Positions 25,971 through 32,267 of a stretch of DNA of 32,466 nucleotides are shown one piece after another. The notes below the pieces were generated by a model that saw nothing but the letters and a program-made list of their open reading frames with translations, did not search any database and was not told where the DNA came from. The first letter of the stretch is position 1. Each line of letters opens with the position of its first letter. Made by a program: the position numbers and the translations under genes. Where the stretch lies: IMG/VR virus record IMGVR_UViG_3300045777_000191, positions 1 to 32,466 of that record; one strand, given 5' to 3'. The stretch is from a virus.

Positions 25971-26177
25971 TTAATCTTTAAATTGATCTATAGCTTTTTT
26001 GGTTTTTTCTTCCATTTCTTGTAAAGAGTGCATCATTTCTTGTAACTTTTCAAAGTCTTTCTCCGTACGAGAAAAATTCATTCTGCGGATGGCATGAATA
26101 TATCCCAAACGGTAGGGAACATAAATCACAATCGGCAACGCCATTCCAATAGCTAAGTACGTTAATTCTGGATTCAT
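25971..26177 (-). CDS. Small membrane protein with coiled coil (68 aa)
   Basis: The start chosen is ATG 26177, which overlaps the nuclease stop as ATGA; a TTG 18 bases upstream is less likely. Residues about 5-24 (YLAIGMALPIVIYVPYRLGY) form one transmembrane segment. The rest is a charged helix with heptad pattern (FEKLQEMMHSLQEMEEKTKK). A single-span protein with a cytoplasmic coiled coil could anchor a complex or act in lysis as a spanin- or holin-like protein, but nothing specific supports either. Last gene of the helicase cassette. Confidence 0.6.
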   Translation of the reverse strand: MNPELTYLAIGMALPIVIYVPYRLGYIHAIRRMNFSRTEKDFEKLQEMMHSLQEMEEKTKKAIDQFKD

Positions 26178-26416
26178 TTTGATTTTTGGTCGCAAGTGGC
26201 ATCAAAGCCCAGGTCAGTAAGTCGTTTTAACATTATTTTTTGGTCCGGTCGCAATCGATCATTTACCTCTTTAGATTCGACGAATTTTACATTGGGCCCG
26301 GGCTTTACCGCTAACAGATCCATAATCCCCGTATGGTTGGTACGAATCAAGTTGATCACAAAGAAGCCTTCTGCTTCCAGTTTTTTTTTAATTTTTTCTT
26401 TATACGGTGATCCCAT
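26174..26416 (-). CDS. VRR-NUC type nuclease (80 aa)
   Basis: PD-(D/E)xK nuclease of the VRR-NUC class, probably a structure-specific or junction nuclease in phage replication and recombination. The start chosen is ATG 26416 (MGSPYKEKIKKKLEAEG), overlapping the upstream gene by 17 bases; the longer reading runs over that gene. Core: GIMDLLAVKPGPNVKFVESK, with the catalytic Asp in 'G-x-x-DLLAV' and the E-x-K in 'FVESK', then RLRPDQKIMLKRLTDLGF, the family's typical '(L/S)xxQ' helix. At 80 residues it is a stand-alone minimal domain. VRR-NUC genes often sit next to SNF2-type helicases in phages, as here. Confidence 0.8.
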   Translation of the reverse strand: MGSPYKEKIKKKLEAEGFFVINLIRTNHTGIMDLLAVKPGPNVKFVESKEVNDRLRPDQKIMLKRLTDLGFDATCDQKSK

Positions 26417-26696
26417 TTTGTTTTTTAAAAATTGAATCGTTATGATCATGAATAGGACAATCATAATTATGAGTGGGCATAACTGGGGTTGTACTGCCAG
26501 GTATATACGGTATATTTTGCTTCATCTGTAAAATTCTCCATTCGTGGAACAAATGAAGCTCTTCTTTTACCTTATATTCAGCCCAAGTTCGGATTTCATG
26601 CTTGATCGTCATTTTCCGAACCTCACTCTTCTCCATGGTAAGTTTTTCTTCCAGGTCGGTAATTCTTGCTTCTATGTATTGGATTTTGTTCATCAT
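26400..26696 (-). CDS. Coiled-coil protein with CPIHDHND motif (98 aa or 78 aa)
   Basis: N-terminal helix with heptads (IQYIEARITDLEEKLTMEKS), a helix around EYKVKEELHLFHEW, then a short Pro-rich tail with HNYDCPIHDHND, a Cys/His cluster that could bind metal. The long start at 26696 overlaps the helicase gene by 74 bases; an internal ATG at 26636 would overlap it by only 14. The heptad pattern before that ATG favours the long form, but I cannot decide. It lies between helicase and nuclease genes, so it may be their accessory factor. Confidence 0.55.
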   Translation of the reverse strand: MMNKIQYIEARITDLEEKLTMEKSEVRKMTIKHEIRTWAEYKVKEELHLFHEWRILQMKQNIPYIPGSTTPVMPTHNYDCPIHDHNDSIFKKQNGITV

Positions 26697-28068
26697 AATC
26701 TTTTAAAAATAATCGGGTGGTATAACTCATTTTGTCGGTAACCGATTGATAGATATATCGCTCTATACCGCCTGTGCGAAAGATAAAATATATTTTTGAA
26801 TTTAAAGAATCGGAAGTGGTCATTCGATCCCGGCTTTGTAAATACACTAAAGCAGAAAAGTCGATATTATAATACACTAGGCAGTCGGCTTTCCGTAAAG
26901 ATATTCCTTGGCTTCCGGACTTTAGTTGTAAAGCCATCCACATTTTGGGATCGTTATTAAACGTCTCTAAGTCATTCGTAATTCTTCCTTTGAAATAACT
27001 AAAGAGTAAATTATACTCCGCCTGATATTTATAAAAAATAGCAATTTTTTTTTCACTAAACCGTTCTTCTATCTTTTTGGCTTTATCCAAATTAAAAATA
27101 AAAGGAAAGTTTCGAACAACCCCATTTCGCACCTGGTCCACAATGACCGTTCCCGAAGATACCTGATGAATTTTCATCAATCGCAAAGCCGGTGTAGTTC
27201 CGATAATTTGCGCATCTATTCCATGCTGATCCACATTCAAATTATACTCGTGCTCCGTTTTTAAAGCCATTATGATTTCTTGGGTCTGATCATCCATGGG
27301 TACGGAAATAATCTCCTCATCAATAATATTTTTAAAGCCGGCTTGGTTTTGGGAATAGTTTAGGCAATAGGGCTCAATCTCTTTCCGGATTTTCTCCTCG
27401 CTATCCTGGCATATTTTTATCAATAGCATCTCCTCATACTCCTTCTCCTCTTTACTCATGCGCCTTTGATGGATAATCCATTTTTTAATCTCGGCCGGCG
27501 TATTTTTATAGTTCCACATTTGCCCGTATCCAAAGTCCACTTCCAACTTAACACATCCCATTTGCTTAAACCATTTATAAAAGTCGGTCCGGGCCCAGGG
27601 GTGAAACCGGCAAATCGAAAAGGCATGGAAAATTTGACTGATGCTCTCCGGGTGAGGCGTGCCACTTAGAAAAATAACGGGCTTATTGCCATAAACAATT
27701 TTATACAATTGGGCCAATTTGTTTGGCTTTGGAAAAGAACCTAAGACGTGGGCTTCGTCCATAATAATAATCTCGGGTTCTTTGCCAGAGGTGGCTTGCT
27801 GTTGAAGCTGCTCATGGTTAATGACCTTTAGAGAAAAAAAATAATTATACTGAAAGTCCTCGTAGTCCTGATAAATATTTTTAATGGCTTTTTTCTTCGT
27901 AACAAACAGGACCTGTTTGTACTTCATCTTTTTGCAAATCTCCATGGATACGGCGGTCTTGCCCGTGCGCACCTGCATCATTAAATACAAGACATGGTAT
28001 TGCGACAAAATTTCTACCCCTTTTTTAGAAAGCTCATACTGATAGTCTCGTAAAAATTTTGTTTCCAT
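26623..28068 (-). CDS. SNF2/DEAH-type superfamily 2 helicase (481 aa)
   Basis: ATP-driven DNA translocase. Motifs in order: an N-terminal RDYQYE segment (Q-like), Walker A MMQVRTGKTAVSME (about residues 30-43), LFVTKKKAIKNIY (motif Ia), IIIMDEAHVLG (motif II, DEAH), IFLSGTPHPES (motif III), and in the second RecA domain LQLKSGSQGISLRKADCLVY (motif V) and YLQSRDRMTT (motif VI). The size is that of a minimal phage SNF2-like helicase. First gene of a minus-strand cassette with VRR-NUC, directly behind a strong Bacteroidota promoter. The ATG is only 4 bases past the -7 box, so the message is probably leaderless. Confidence 0.85.
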   Translation of the reverse strand: METKFLRDYQYELSKKGVEILSQYHVLYLMMQVRTGKTAVSMEICKKMKYKQVLFVTKKKAIKNIYQDYEDFQYNYFFSLKVINHEQLQQQATSGKEPEIIIMDEAHVLGSFPKPNKLAQLYKIVYGNKPVIFLSGTPHPESISQIFHAFSICRFHPWARTDFYKWFKQMGCVKLEVDFGYGQMWNYKNTPAEIKKWIIHQRRMSKEEKEYEEMLLIKICQDSEEKIRKEIEPYCLNYSQNQAGFKNIIDEEIISVPMDDQTQEIIMALKTEHEYNLNVDQHGIDAQIIGTTPALRLMKIHQVSSGTVIVDQVRNGVVRNFPFIFNLDKAKKIEERFSEKKIAIFYKYQAEYNLLFSYFKGRITNDLETFNNDPKMWMALQLKSGSQGISLRKADCLVYYNIDFSALVYLQSRDRMTTSDSLNSKIYFIFRTGGIERYIYQSVTDKMSYTTRLFLKDYDEQNPIHRSKNYRPGRKTYHGEE

Positions 28069-28072
28069 TTTT

Positions 28073-28103
28073 CAAATATAAACCATAACATTGACATTAC
28101 AAA
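28073..28103 (-). promoter_or_regulatory. Bacteroidota-type promoter of the helicase cassette
   Basis: On the minus strand TTTG (28103-28100), a 19-base spacer, and TATATTTG (28080-28073) match the -33 TTTG and -7 TAnnTTTG consensus of Bacteroidota sigma factors without a mismatch. The helicase ATG (28068) follows after only four A. Transcription should therefore start at or next to the ATG. The -33 box overlaps the palindrome at 28094-28107. Confidence 0.75.
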
Positions 28104-28107
28104 TGTA
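28094..28107. promoter_or_regulatory. Palindrome, probable operator of the RHH regulator
   Basis: ACATT-ACA-AATGT (28094-28106) and, one step inside, TACA-AA-TGTA (28098-28107) form nested inverted repeats. They cover the -33 box of the helicase promoter and end 6 bases before the start of the RHH gene. A small RHH protein encoded right beside a dyad is a common autoregulatory layout. Binding is inferred. Confidence 0.45.
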
Positions 28108-28112
28108 GTGCA

Positions 28113-28295
28113 ATGATTTCGAAGCCTGTTCAAATTAGAATCCCTTTTAAACTATACGAATGTGTTCTGGATGAGATAGATAGATCTCTTGATCCAACTT
28201 TAGATGTTAGCAAAATTATTAATGATTCGCTCATCAAAAGATACACAAGAAAGAAAAGAAAAGATACCGGAATCTCTACAAAGCGCGCAAAATGA
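28113..28295 (+). CDS. Ribbon-helix-helix (Arc/MetJ-like) regulator (60 aa)
   Basis: MISKPVQIRIPFKLYECVLD reads as the RHH beta strand (QIRIPFKLYE) leading into helix A, then DVSKIINDSLIKRY as helix B ('S-x-x-I-x-x-x-L'). The basic tail (TRKKRKDTGISTKRAK) could add DNA contacts. At 60 residues it is a full minimal RHH protein, active as a dimer. It is ATGA-coupled to the primase gene and faces the helicase gene across 44 bases holding a palindrome, so it may repress both arms. Family called by pattern. Confidence 0.65.
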   Translation: MISKPVQIRIPFKLYECVLDEIDRSLDPTLDVSKIINDSLIKRYTRKKRKDTGISTKRAK

Positions 28296-30334
28296 AGGTA
28301 TCCGAATTCAAAAATACCTCCTTTAAAAAGCCGGTAAAAAATATAGACTTTTCCGAGTTTTTAGACCTGTTGGCCCGTAACAATTTTGCTTTAGAAATTC
28401 AAGAAGCCCAGCAAACAGGAGATGTGTCTAAACTCTTAACCAAAGTGCCGGCCTTTTCTCTCTGTGGCACCTTTTCATTTCTTCGCTTTGGGGACCAGAT
28501 TCAACATTCGGGGCTTCTGTCCATAAAGACAACCCATCCCATAAAGCCCATAAAGTCCACGAATATAAAAAACGACCCCTACCTGTATTGTTCTTTTAAG
28601 GGGATCGACGGACAAATGGTGTATGTTTTTAAAATTAATCCTCACCTGCATTATTCTTCCTACCAAGGATTAAAAAAATATTTATCGGAAACCTATAAAG
28701 CCTCCTTTTCGCCGGATCAGGGAGCCTCCATCCTTTTAACTCCCCTTTCTTACGACGATAATTACCTTTTAAACGAACGAGCCGTTGTTTTTGACCGGGT
28801 TCTGCCCTCACCTCCACTTACCATTTTGCCCCCCAACAAAAAAAAGGATATTGACAGGCTCGTTCATTTAGTCCAGGAAAAAAAAGTGGACCTCACCATC
28901 GACTTTAGCAACTGGATGAAAATCGCCTATGGACTAGCCTCTGAACTAGGATCTGAAGGAGAACCGTACTTTCTCGGATTTAGCCAATTTAAGCCCTCCT
29001 ACAATGAGATCCAAGTGTCGGAGATATACAACATCGTCCTTGCGGACGTTATGAGCCCAGGCTTCATAAAAACCACGTCTCGCGCCGTTATAACTTTAGC
29101 CAAGACGTTCGGAATAACGGTGCCCAAAGAAAAAATAGAAATTGAAGGGGTAGAAGGGGTAGAGGAAATGACCCATCCCGAAATTATTTATGAAGTCTTA
29201 AAACGAAAATATAAAATCCGGTATAACCTCCTCACCGACGCCCCCGAAATTGATGGCCGCCGAGTCGATAAACGAACCATCAACGACCTCTGGTTTTATG
29301 TCCTCGATAAAATTCGGCCTCAGCAAATTCGCAAAGATGAAGTCGAAGCCGTCATCAACTCTCGCCTATGGCCCGAATTCCACCCCATTCGGGAATGGTT
29401 TGAAAAAAATGAACCCTGGGATGAAAAAGATCGTATGACCGACTTAGCCTCCGTTTTAAACTTAACCGAACCGGAAAAAGTAGACTTTGCCAAAGAATTT
29501 ATTTTTAAATGGATGATCGGCGTGGTAAACTGTCTATACGGTAAGCCCAATCCGCTTATCCTTCTTATCGTATCCCCACAAGTGGGCATTGGCAAGACCG
29601 AATTCTTCCGCCGCCTCCTACCCCATGAACTGGACCCCTATTGGGGTGAAGCCGAGCTCGATAACAAAGATATTTATAACACCATGAGCCAAAACTTAAT
29701 CGTTTATAATGATGAATTCTCCGCTAGCACCAAATTAGAAGTCGAAGTTTTGCGCAAATTGACCTCCTCTCGGATTTTCTCCGTTACCAAAAAATACCAA
29801 GCAGAACAGTCTCAAATCCCTCGCATCGCCTCCCTCTGCGGATCATGTAACCATACCGAAGTCATTAAAGATACCGTCGATAACCGGCGATACCTCGTCA
29901 TTGAGCCCCCTCCCAAACGGTTTAATTTTGAAATCTATAATAAAATCGACAAAAAACAACTGTGGGCCCAAGCCTATAACTACTACCAGGAAGGGGTCCC
30001 CTTCGAATTTTTAGATGATGATGTTGAACGGCTCAATCATTATTCTGAAGAATTTAAATCCCGATCCAAAGAAATTCAATTTATCGTTCGATTTTTTGAA
30101 CCCTATAACCCCATCTATACTCCCCATACCGAAGAACTCACTCCAGCCGATATAACTTCCTATATCCAAAATCAAACGGGAGATAAAAATCTTTCCTATC
30201 TCGAAGTGGGAAGGGCCCTGAAAACCCTGGGATACGTCAAAAAACGAATTCAGAAGGGAAATGTGCGTTTAGCCTATTATCCCATCATAAAAAAGGGAAC
30301 ACAAGAACCGAAAAATACATCCTTTTGGGGCTAA
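28292..30334 (+). CDS. VirE/BT4734-type primase-helicase (680 aa)
   Basis: Putative replication initiation protein. Residues about 1-165 match the BT4734-like N-terminal domain (VPAFSLCGTF, HSGLLSIKT, HLHYSSYQGLKKYLSE). About 200-250 match PriCT-2 (DFSNWMKIAYGLASELGSEG; FSQFKPSYNEIQVSEIYNIV). About 370-600 are the VirE P-loop ATPase: Walker A PQVGIGKT (429-436), Walker B LIVYNDEF (469-476), and DTVDNRRYLVIE with the likely arginine finger. In BT4734 proteins 'HTGLxxxDID' carries acidic residues; here it reads HSGLLSIKT, so the N-terminal active site may be degenerate. C-ending codons and local GC are higher than in the flanking genes. Directly upstream of the repeat cluster at 30387-30763. 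Confidence 0.8.
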   Translation: MKVSEFKNTSFKKPVKNIDFSEFLDLLARNNFALEIQEAQQTGDVSKLLTKVPAFSLCGTFSFLRFGDQIQHSGLLSIKTTHPIKPIKSTNIKNDPYLYCSFKGIDGQMVYVFKINPHLHYSSYQGLKKYLSETYKASFSPDQGASILLTPLSYDDNYLLNERAVVFDRVLPSPPLTILPPNKKKDIDRLVHLVQEKKVDLTIDFSNWMKIAYGLASELGSEGEPYFLGFSQFKPSYNEIQVSEIYNIVLADVMSPGFIKTTSRAVITLAKTFGITVPKEKIEIEGVEGVEEMTHPEIIYEVLKRKYKIRYNLLTDAPEIDGRRVDKRTINDLWFYVLDKIRPQQIRKDEVEAVINSRLWPEFHPIREWFEKNEPWDEKDRMTDLASVLNLTEPEKVDFAKEFIFKWMIGVVNCLYGKPNPLILLIVSPQVGIGKTEFFRRLLPHELDPYWGEAELDNKDIYNTMSQNLIVYNDEFSASTKLEVEVLRKLTSSRIFSVTKKYQAEQSQIPRIASLCGSCNHTEVIKDTVDNRRYLVIEPPPKRFNFEIYNKIDKKQLWAQAYNYYQEGVPFEFLDDDVERLNHYSEEFKSRSKEIQFIVRFFEPYNPIYTPHTEELTPADITSYIQNQTGDKNLSYLEVGRALKTLGYVKKRIQKGNVRLAYYPIIKKGTQEPKNTSFWG

Positions 30335-30335
30335 A

Positions 30336-30351
30336 ATAGACCTTTGTCTAT
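30336..30351 (+). terminator. Weak hairpin just after the primase gene
   Basis: ATAGAC (30336-30341) pairs with GTCTAT (30346-30351) across a 4-base loop. A T6 run follows only 12 bases later, so it is a weak terminator at best. It may be the first structured element of the repeat region. Confidence 0.3.
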
Positions 30352-30386
30352 GCCATTTAGCCCTTTTTTGAACCACCATAAACCAT

Positions 30387-30763
30387 ACTATACCACTGCC
30401 AACCGCCTTAACGTGCCCAAAAACCCATAAAATCATAGTGGTATAGAGTGGTATAGTATATATATAAAGAGTTATATATAATACAGTAAGACTATAGCAC
30501 TATACTACCTTTACATAATATATATTTCCTTATATAGAAACTTTTGTGCATTCCGCTATACCACCTATGCCACTATGCCACTTCCAAAAAAAACATCGAT
30601 TCCAGCTAGTAGAGGCACTTTTTTGACCCAAAAAATGTGGTATAGTGGTTTTTTGGCACTATGCCACCTCTTTTTCACTATGCCACATTTTGGCTTTTTG
30701 TATATTATTTAGTACACTTTTACGTGCCACCCTAAATTATTCTAGTGGCATAGCACTATGGCA
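30387..30763. repeat. Cluster of about 12 CACTATRCCAC repeats in both orientations; candidate replication origin
   Basis: Copies (consensus CACTATRCCAC, reverse GTGGYATAGTG): forward at 30387-30397, 30498-30509, 30555-30564, 30565-30573, 30572-30581, 30657-30667, 30676-30686; reverse at 30437-30446, 30447-30457, 30637-30648, 30744-30753; and a variant CACTATGGCA at 30754-30763. Several form tandem blocks of 8-10 base period, others face each other (30637-30668, 30744-30763). The left copies mostly carry TATACC and the right ones TATGCC. There is no open reading frame. The place right after the primase-helicase and the AT-rich core suggest iterons, bound by an initiator such as the VirE-type protein or the winged-helix protein. 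Confidence 0.7.
30455..30540. other. AT-rich tract inside the repeat cluster (possible unwinding element)
   Basis: Runs such as GTATAGTATATATATAAAG and TTATATATAATAC, and ACATAATATATATTTCC, make this the most AT-rich part of the gene-free region. It is flanked by repeats on both sides. Easy melting beside initiator sites is typical of replication origins. The role is inferred. Confidence 0.4.
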
Positions 30764-30830
30764 TTTTTATGAAAATATGGAACCAAAAAAAAATTAACCC
30801 CCTTCGTCAGCGCGCCTTATATATGATCTT

Positions 30831-30885
30831 GAGGGCCCCCATGGCTCTCCCCGAATCGGTTTTATAGAACCGGGTACCCCTTTTT
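30831..30885. other. Two adjacent hairpins at the far side of the repeat region
   Basis: Hairpin 1: GAGGGCC (30831-30837) with GGCTCTC (30843-30849), 7 bp with one G-U pair. Hairpin 2: CGGTT (30857-30861) with AACCG (30868-30872), followed by the palindrome GGGTACCC (30872-30879) and T5. They could end transcription from the primase side or be structural parts of an origin. From here to 31030 I see no gene and no clear repeat. Confidence 0.4.
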
Positions 30886-31030
30886 CAAAAGAATTCCTAT
30901 CCAAAAAGGTATCTAATTCGTAAATCTTCTGGCGAAAAGCTATTTTTAAGGCAGATTATTGACCTCCAAAAATCGAGGGTTAAAAATCAACTTTATAAGT
31001 ATCTGATAATTAACATATTAATTAAACAAA

Positions 31031-31051
31031 TTGGTTGTATGTAATAACCAA
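31031..31051. promoter_or_regulatory. Inverted repeat upstream of the winged-helix gene
   Basis: TTGGTT (31031-31036) and AACCAA (31046-31051) are perfect 6-base arms 9 bases apart, 16 bases before the ATG at 31068. It could be an operator for the winged-helix protein encoded next, or an RNA hairpin in its leader. A reading starting at TTG 31035 would lie inside this element and is not favoured. Confidence 0.4.
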
Positions 31052-31067
31052 TACAGTTTTTAAAGCA

Positions 31068-31534
31068 ATGCAGGAAAAGAGCAAAAGGAACGCATCCGGG
31101 ATACAAAAAATAACCGCAAGGGGCCCCATAGATAAAATAAATAACTATTCAGGATCATTATTGATGGCTTCAATAGTTGTGCGAAGAATATTAAATGATC
31201 CTTGGGAAAATCACTGCATTAAAATTTATGCGTTGTTAGATTATTTGGCCAGGAATAGGGAAAATGTAGTGGATATTAGGGAAATATCTAATATCCTTAT
31301 GATTCCCCATAAGTACGAAAACATTATGAAATGGCTTTATCCATTAAAAAAAAAGGCTTAATCCAGGCTGAAGCCAGAATGAAATACGTTCCCAGATTTC
31401 ATAAATGCATTCCTATACTACATTATAAGATTACAGGAAAGGGGATTTCTACGGTGGAAGAAATAAGCCGATTAATGAAATTGTACGAAAATGATCCGAT
31501 AGAATTTGAAAAGGAACTATCCAGATTAAAATAA
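31068..31534 (+). CDS. Winged-helix DNA-binding protein split by a -1 frameshift at an A9 run (about 155 aa joined)
   Basis: Frame 1 starts at ATG 31068 (MQEKSKRNASGIQKITARG) and ends at TAA 31361, just after the A9 run 31346-31354. The -1 frame continues to 31534. Joined, the protein reads IYALLDYLARNRENVVDIRE, then ISNILMIPHKYENIMKWLYP, LKKKGLIQAEAR, and HYKITGKGISTVEEI. That is a complete winged-helix layout: helices, recognition helix, 'LxKKGLI' strand and 'YKIT-x-KG' wing. Neither part alone holds the full domain. The run contains A AAA AAG in phase, the classic -1 slippery heptamer. It is either programmed slippage or a lost A. Possible replication initiator or regulator. Confidence 0.6.
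31346..31354 (+). other. A9 run with A AAA AAG slippery heptamer
   Basis: Zero-frame codons are TTA AAA AAA AAG GCT TAA, so the heptamer A AAA AAG is in the phase required for -1 slippage, and the zero frame stops two codons later. GGCTT right after the run can pair with AAGCC about 11 bases downstream, but this hairpin is too close and too weak to be a convincing stimulator. Confidence 0.5.
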
Positions 31535-31593
31535 AACACTGATAATTAAATAGTTAGGTATAATACTATCGCAATATGTAACAGAAATTTTAC

Positions 31594-31629
31594 ATTATAT
31601 ATATGTACATAATATATTATATATATGTA
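31594..31629. repeat. 14-base direct repeat in an AT-rich spacer
   Basis: ATTATATATATGTA occurs at 31594-31607 and again at 31616-31629. It lies in the gene-free stretch 31535-31895. Besides this repeat and the tRNA-like element near its end, the stretch holds a T-rich tract near 31660 and a purine-rich segment (31680-31800) in which I find no gene and no structure I can name. Confidence 0.5.
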
Positions 31630-31804
31630 TATTAGGGTATTGAAATTATTTAAACCGTTCTTTTTTTTCTTTTTGTAAAAATTACCAGGTGGTTAGGAAA
31701 TAGCGGTAAGCCGTTCAAGTGGTGGGATCAGGTTAAGCTTGGTAAGGAAATCAGTAAAGAATAAGAAGTAAGGGTGTTCTTTGAAAGGCGTAAAATACGA
31801 GTAT

Positions 31805-31864
31805 AGGCAGGAAAAGGCAGGCAGTATTATGAGTATTGCCGGGGTTCAATTCCCCATCTGCCTA
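31805..31864 (+). ncRNA. tRNA-like element without a D-arm (possible tRNA relic or attachment core)
   Basis: AGGCAGG (twice, 31805-31811 and 31815-31821) can pair with TCTGCCT (31857-31863) as a 7-bp acceptor stem ending in A. CAGTA-TTATGAG-TATTG (31822-31838) folds as an anticodon-type arm of 5 bp and a 7-base loop with T before A-T-G. GGGG-TTCAATT-CCCC (31841-31855) is a typical T-arm. With only 50-60 bases there is no room for a D-arm. A functional elongator tRNA is unlikely. It may be a relic, a tRNA mimic, or the 3' tRNA part of an attachment site. Confidence 0.4.
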
Positions 31865-31895
31865 CAAGGCTATAAACCAAGCCTTATTAAACATT

Positions 31896-32255
31896 ATGAA
31901 CGAAAAATTAAAAAATAAATGGGTAAAAGCTCTACGGAGTAAAGCCTATAAACAAGGTCGTTTTGTATTAAGAGATAATGAAAATTGCTTCTGCGCAATC
32001 GGCGTTTTATGTAATATTTATAGCTTAGGAATATGGGAATTGAAAGCGCATGGATGGAATTATAAGGAAAAAAGACCTAAAGATTTTAGACTTATGTATA
32101 TTACTAAGTATAGTGAAACAAATTATTTATTAAACTCAGAAGATTTAGAAGCTATGGGGTTAAGGAAAGAAGATCAAGAAATGATTATGAATCTAAATGA
32201 TAAAGAAGGGCGTTCATTTTCAGCCATAGCCGATTATATTGAATCCCATTTTTAA
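31896..32255 (+). CDS. Conserved phage protein of unknown function (119 aa)
   Basis: The start chosen is ATG 31896 (MNEKLKNKWVKALRSKAYKQ); an in-frame TTG at 31836 falls inside the tRNA-like element. The pattern is familiar from many phages: 'W-x-x-ALRSxxYxQGxxxLR', then ENCFCAIGVLCNIY, and near the end IMNLNDKEGRSFSAIADYIE. The 'FCxxGVLC' and 'LND-x-G-x-SFxxIADxIE' blocks define this family, whose function I do not know. A soluble, mixed-fold protein, probably early-expressed. The usual second Cys (FCCLG) is Ala here (FCAIG). Confidence 0.7.
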   Translation: MNEKLKNKWVKALRSKAYKQGRFVLRDNENCFCAIGVLCNIYSLGIWELKAHGWNYKEKRPKDFRLMYITKYSETNYLLNSEDLEAMGLRKEDQEMIMNLNDKEGRSFSAIADYIESHF

Positions 32256-32267
32256 ACTAGAAAAAAC

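Noticed and set aside
28091-28096. TTGACA as a sigma-70 -35 box for the RHH/primase operon
   Set aside because: It is only about 20 bases from the start codon with no room for a -10 box and start site; host signals here are of Bacteroidota type.
30387-30763. CRISPR array
   Set aside because: The repeated unit is only 10-12 bases, occurs in both orientations and has irregular spacing; no cas gene is near.
31805-31864. Normal functional tRNA gene
   Set aside because: No D-arm can be formed and the total length is 50-60 bases; reported as tRNA-like only.
31836-31895. Start of the 119-residue gene at TTG 31836
   Set aside because: The extra 20 residues would come from the T-arm-like DNA; the ATG at 31896 starts the recognised family pattern.
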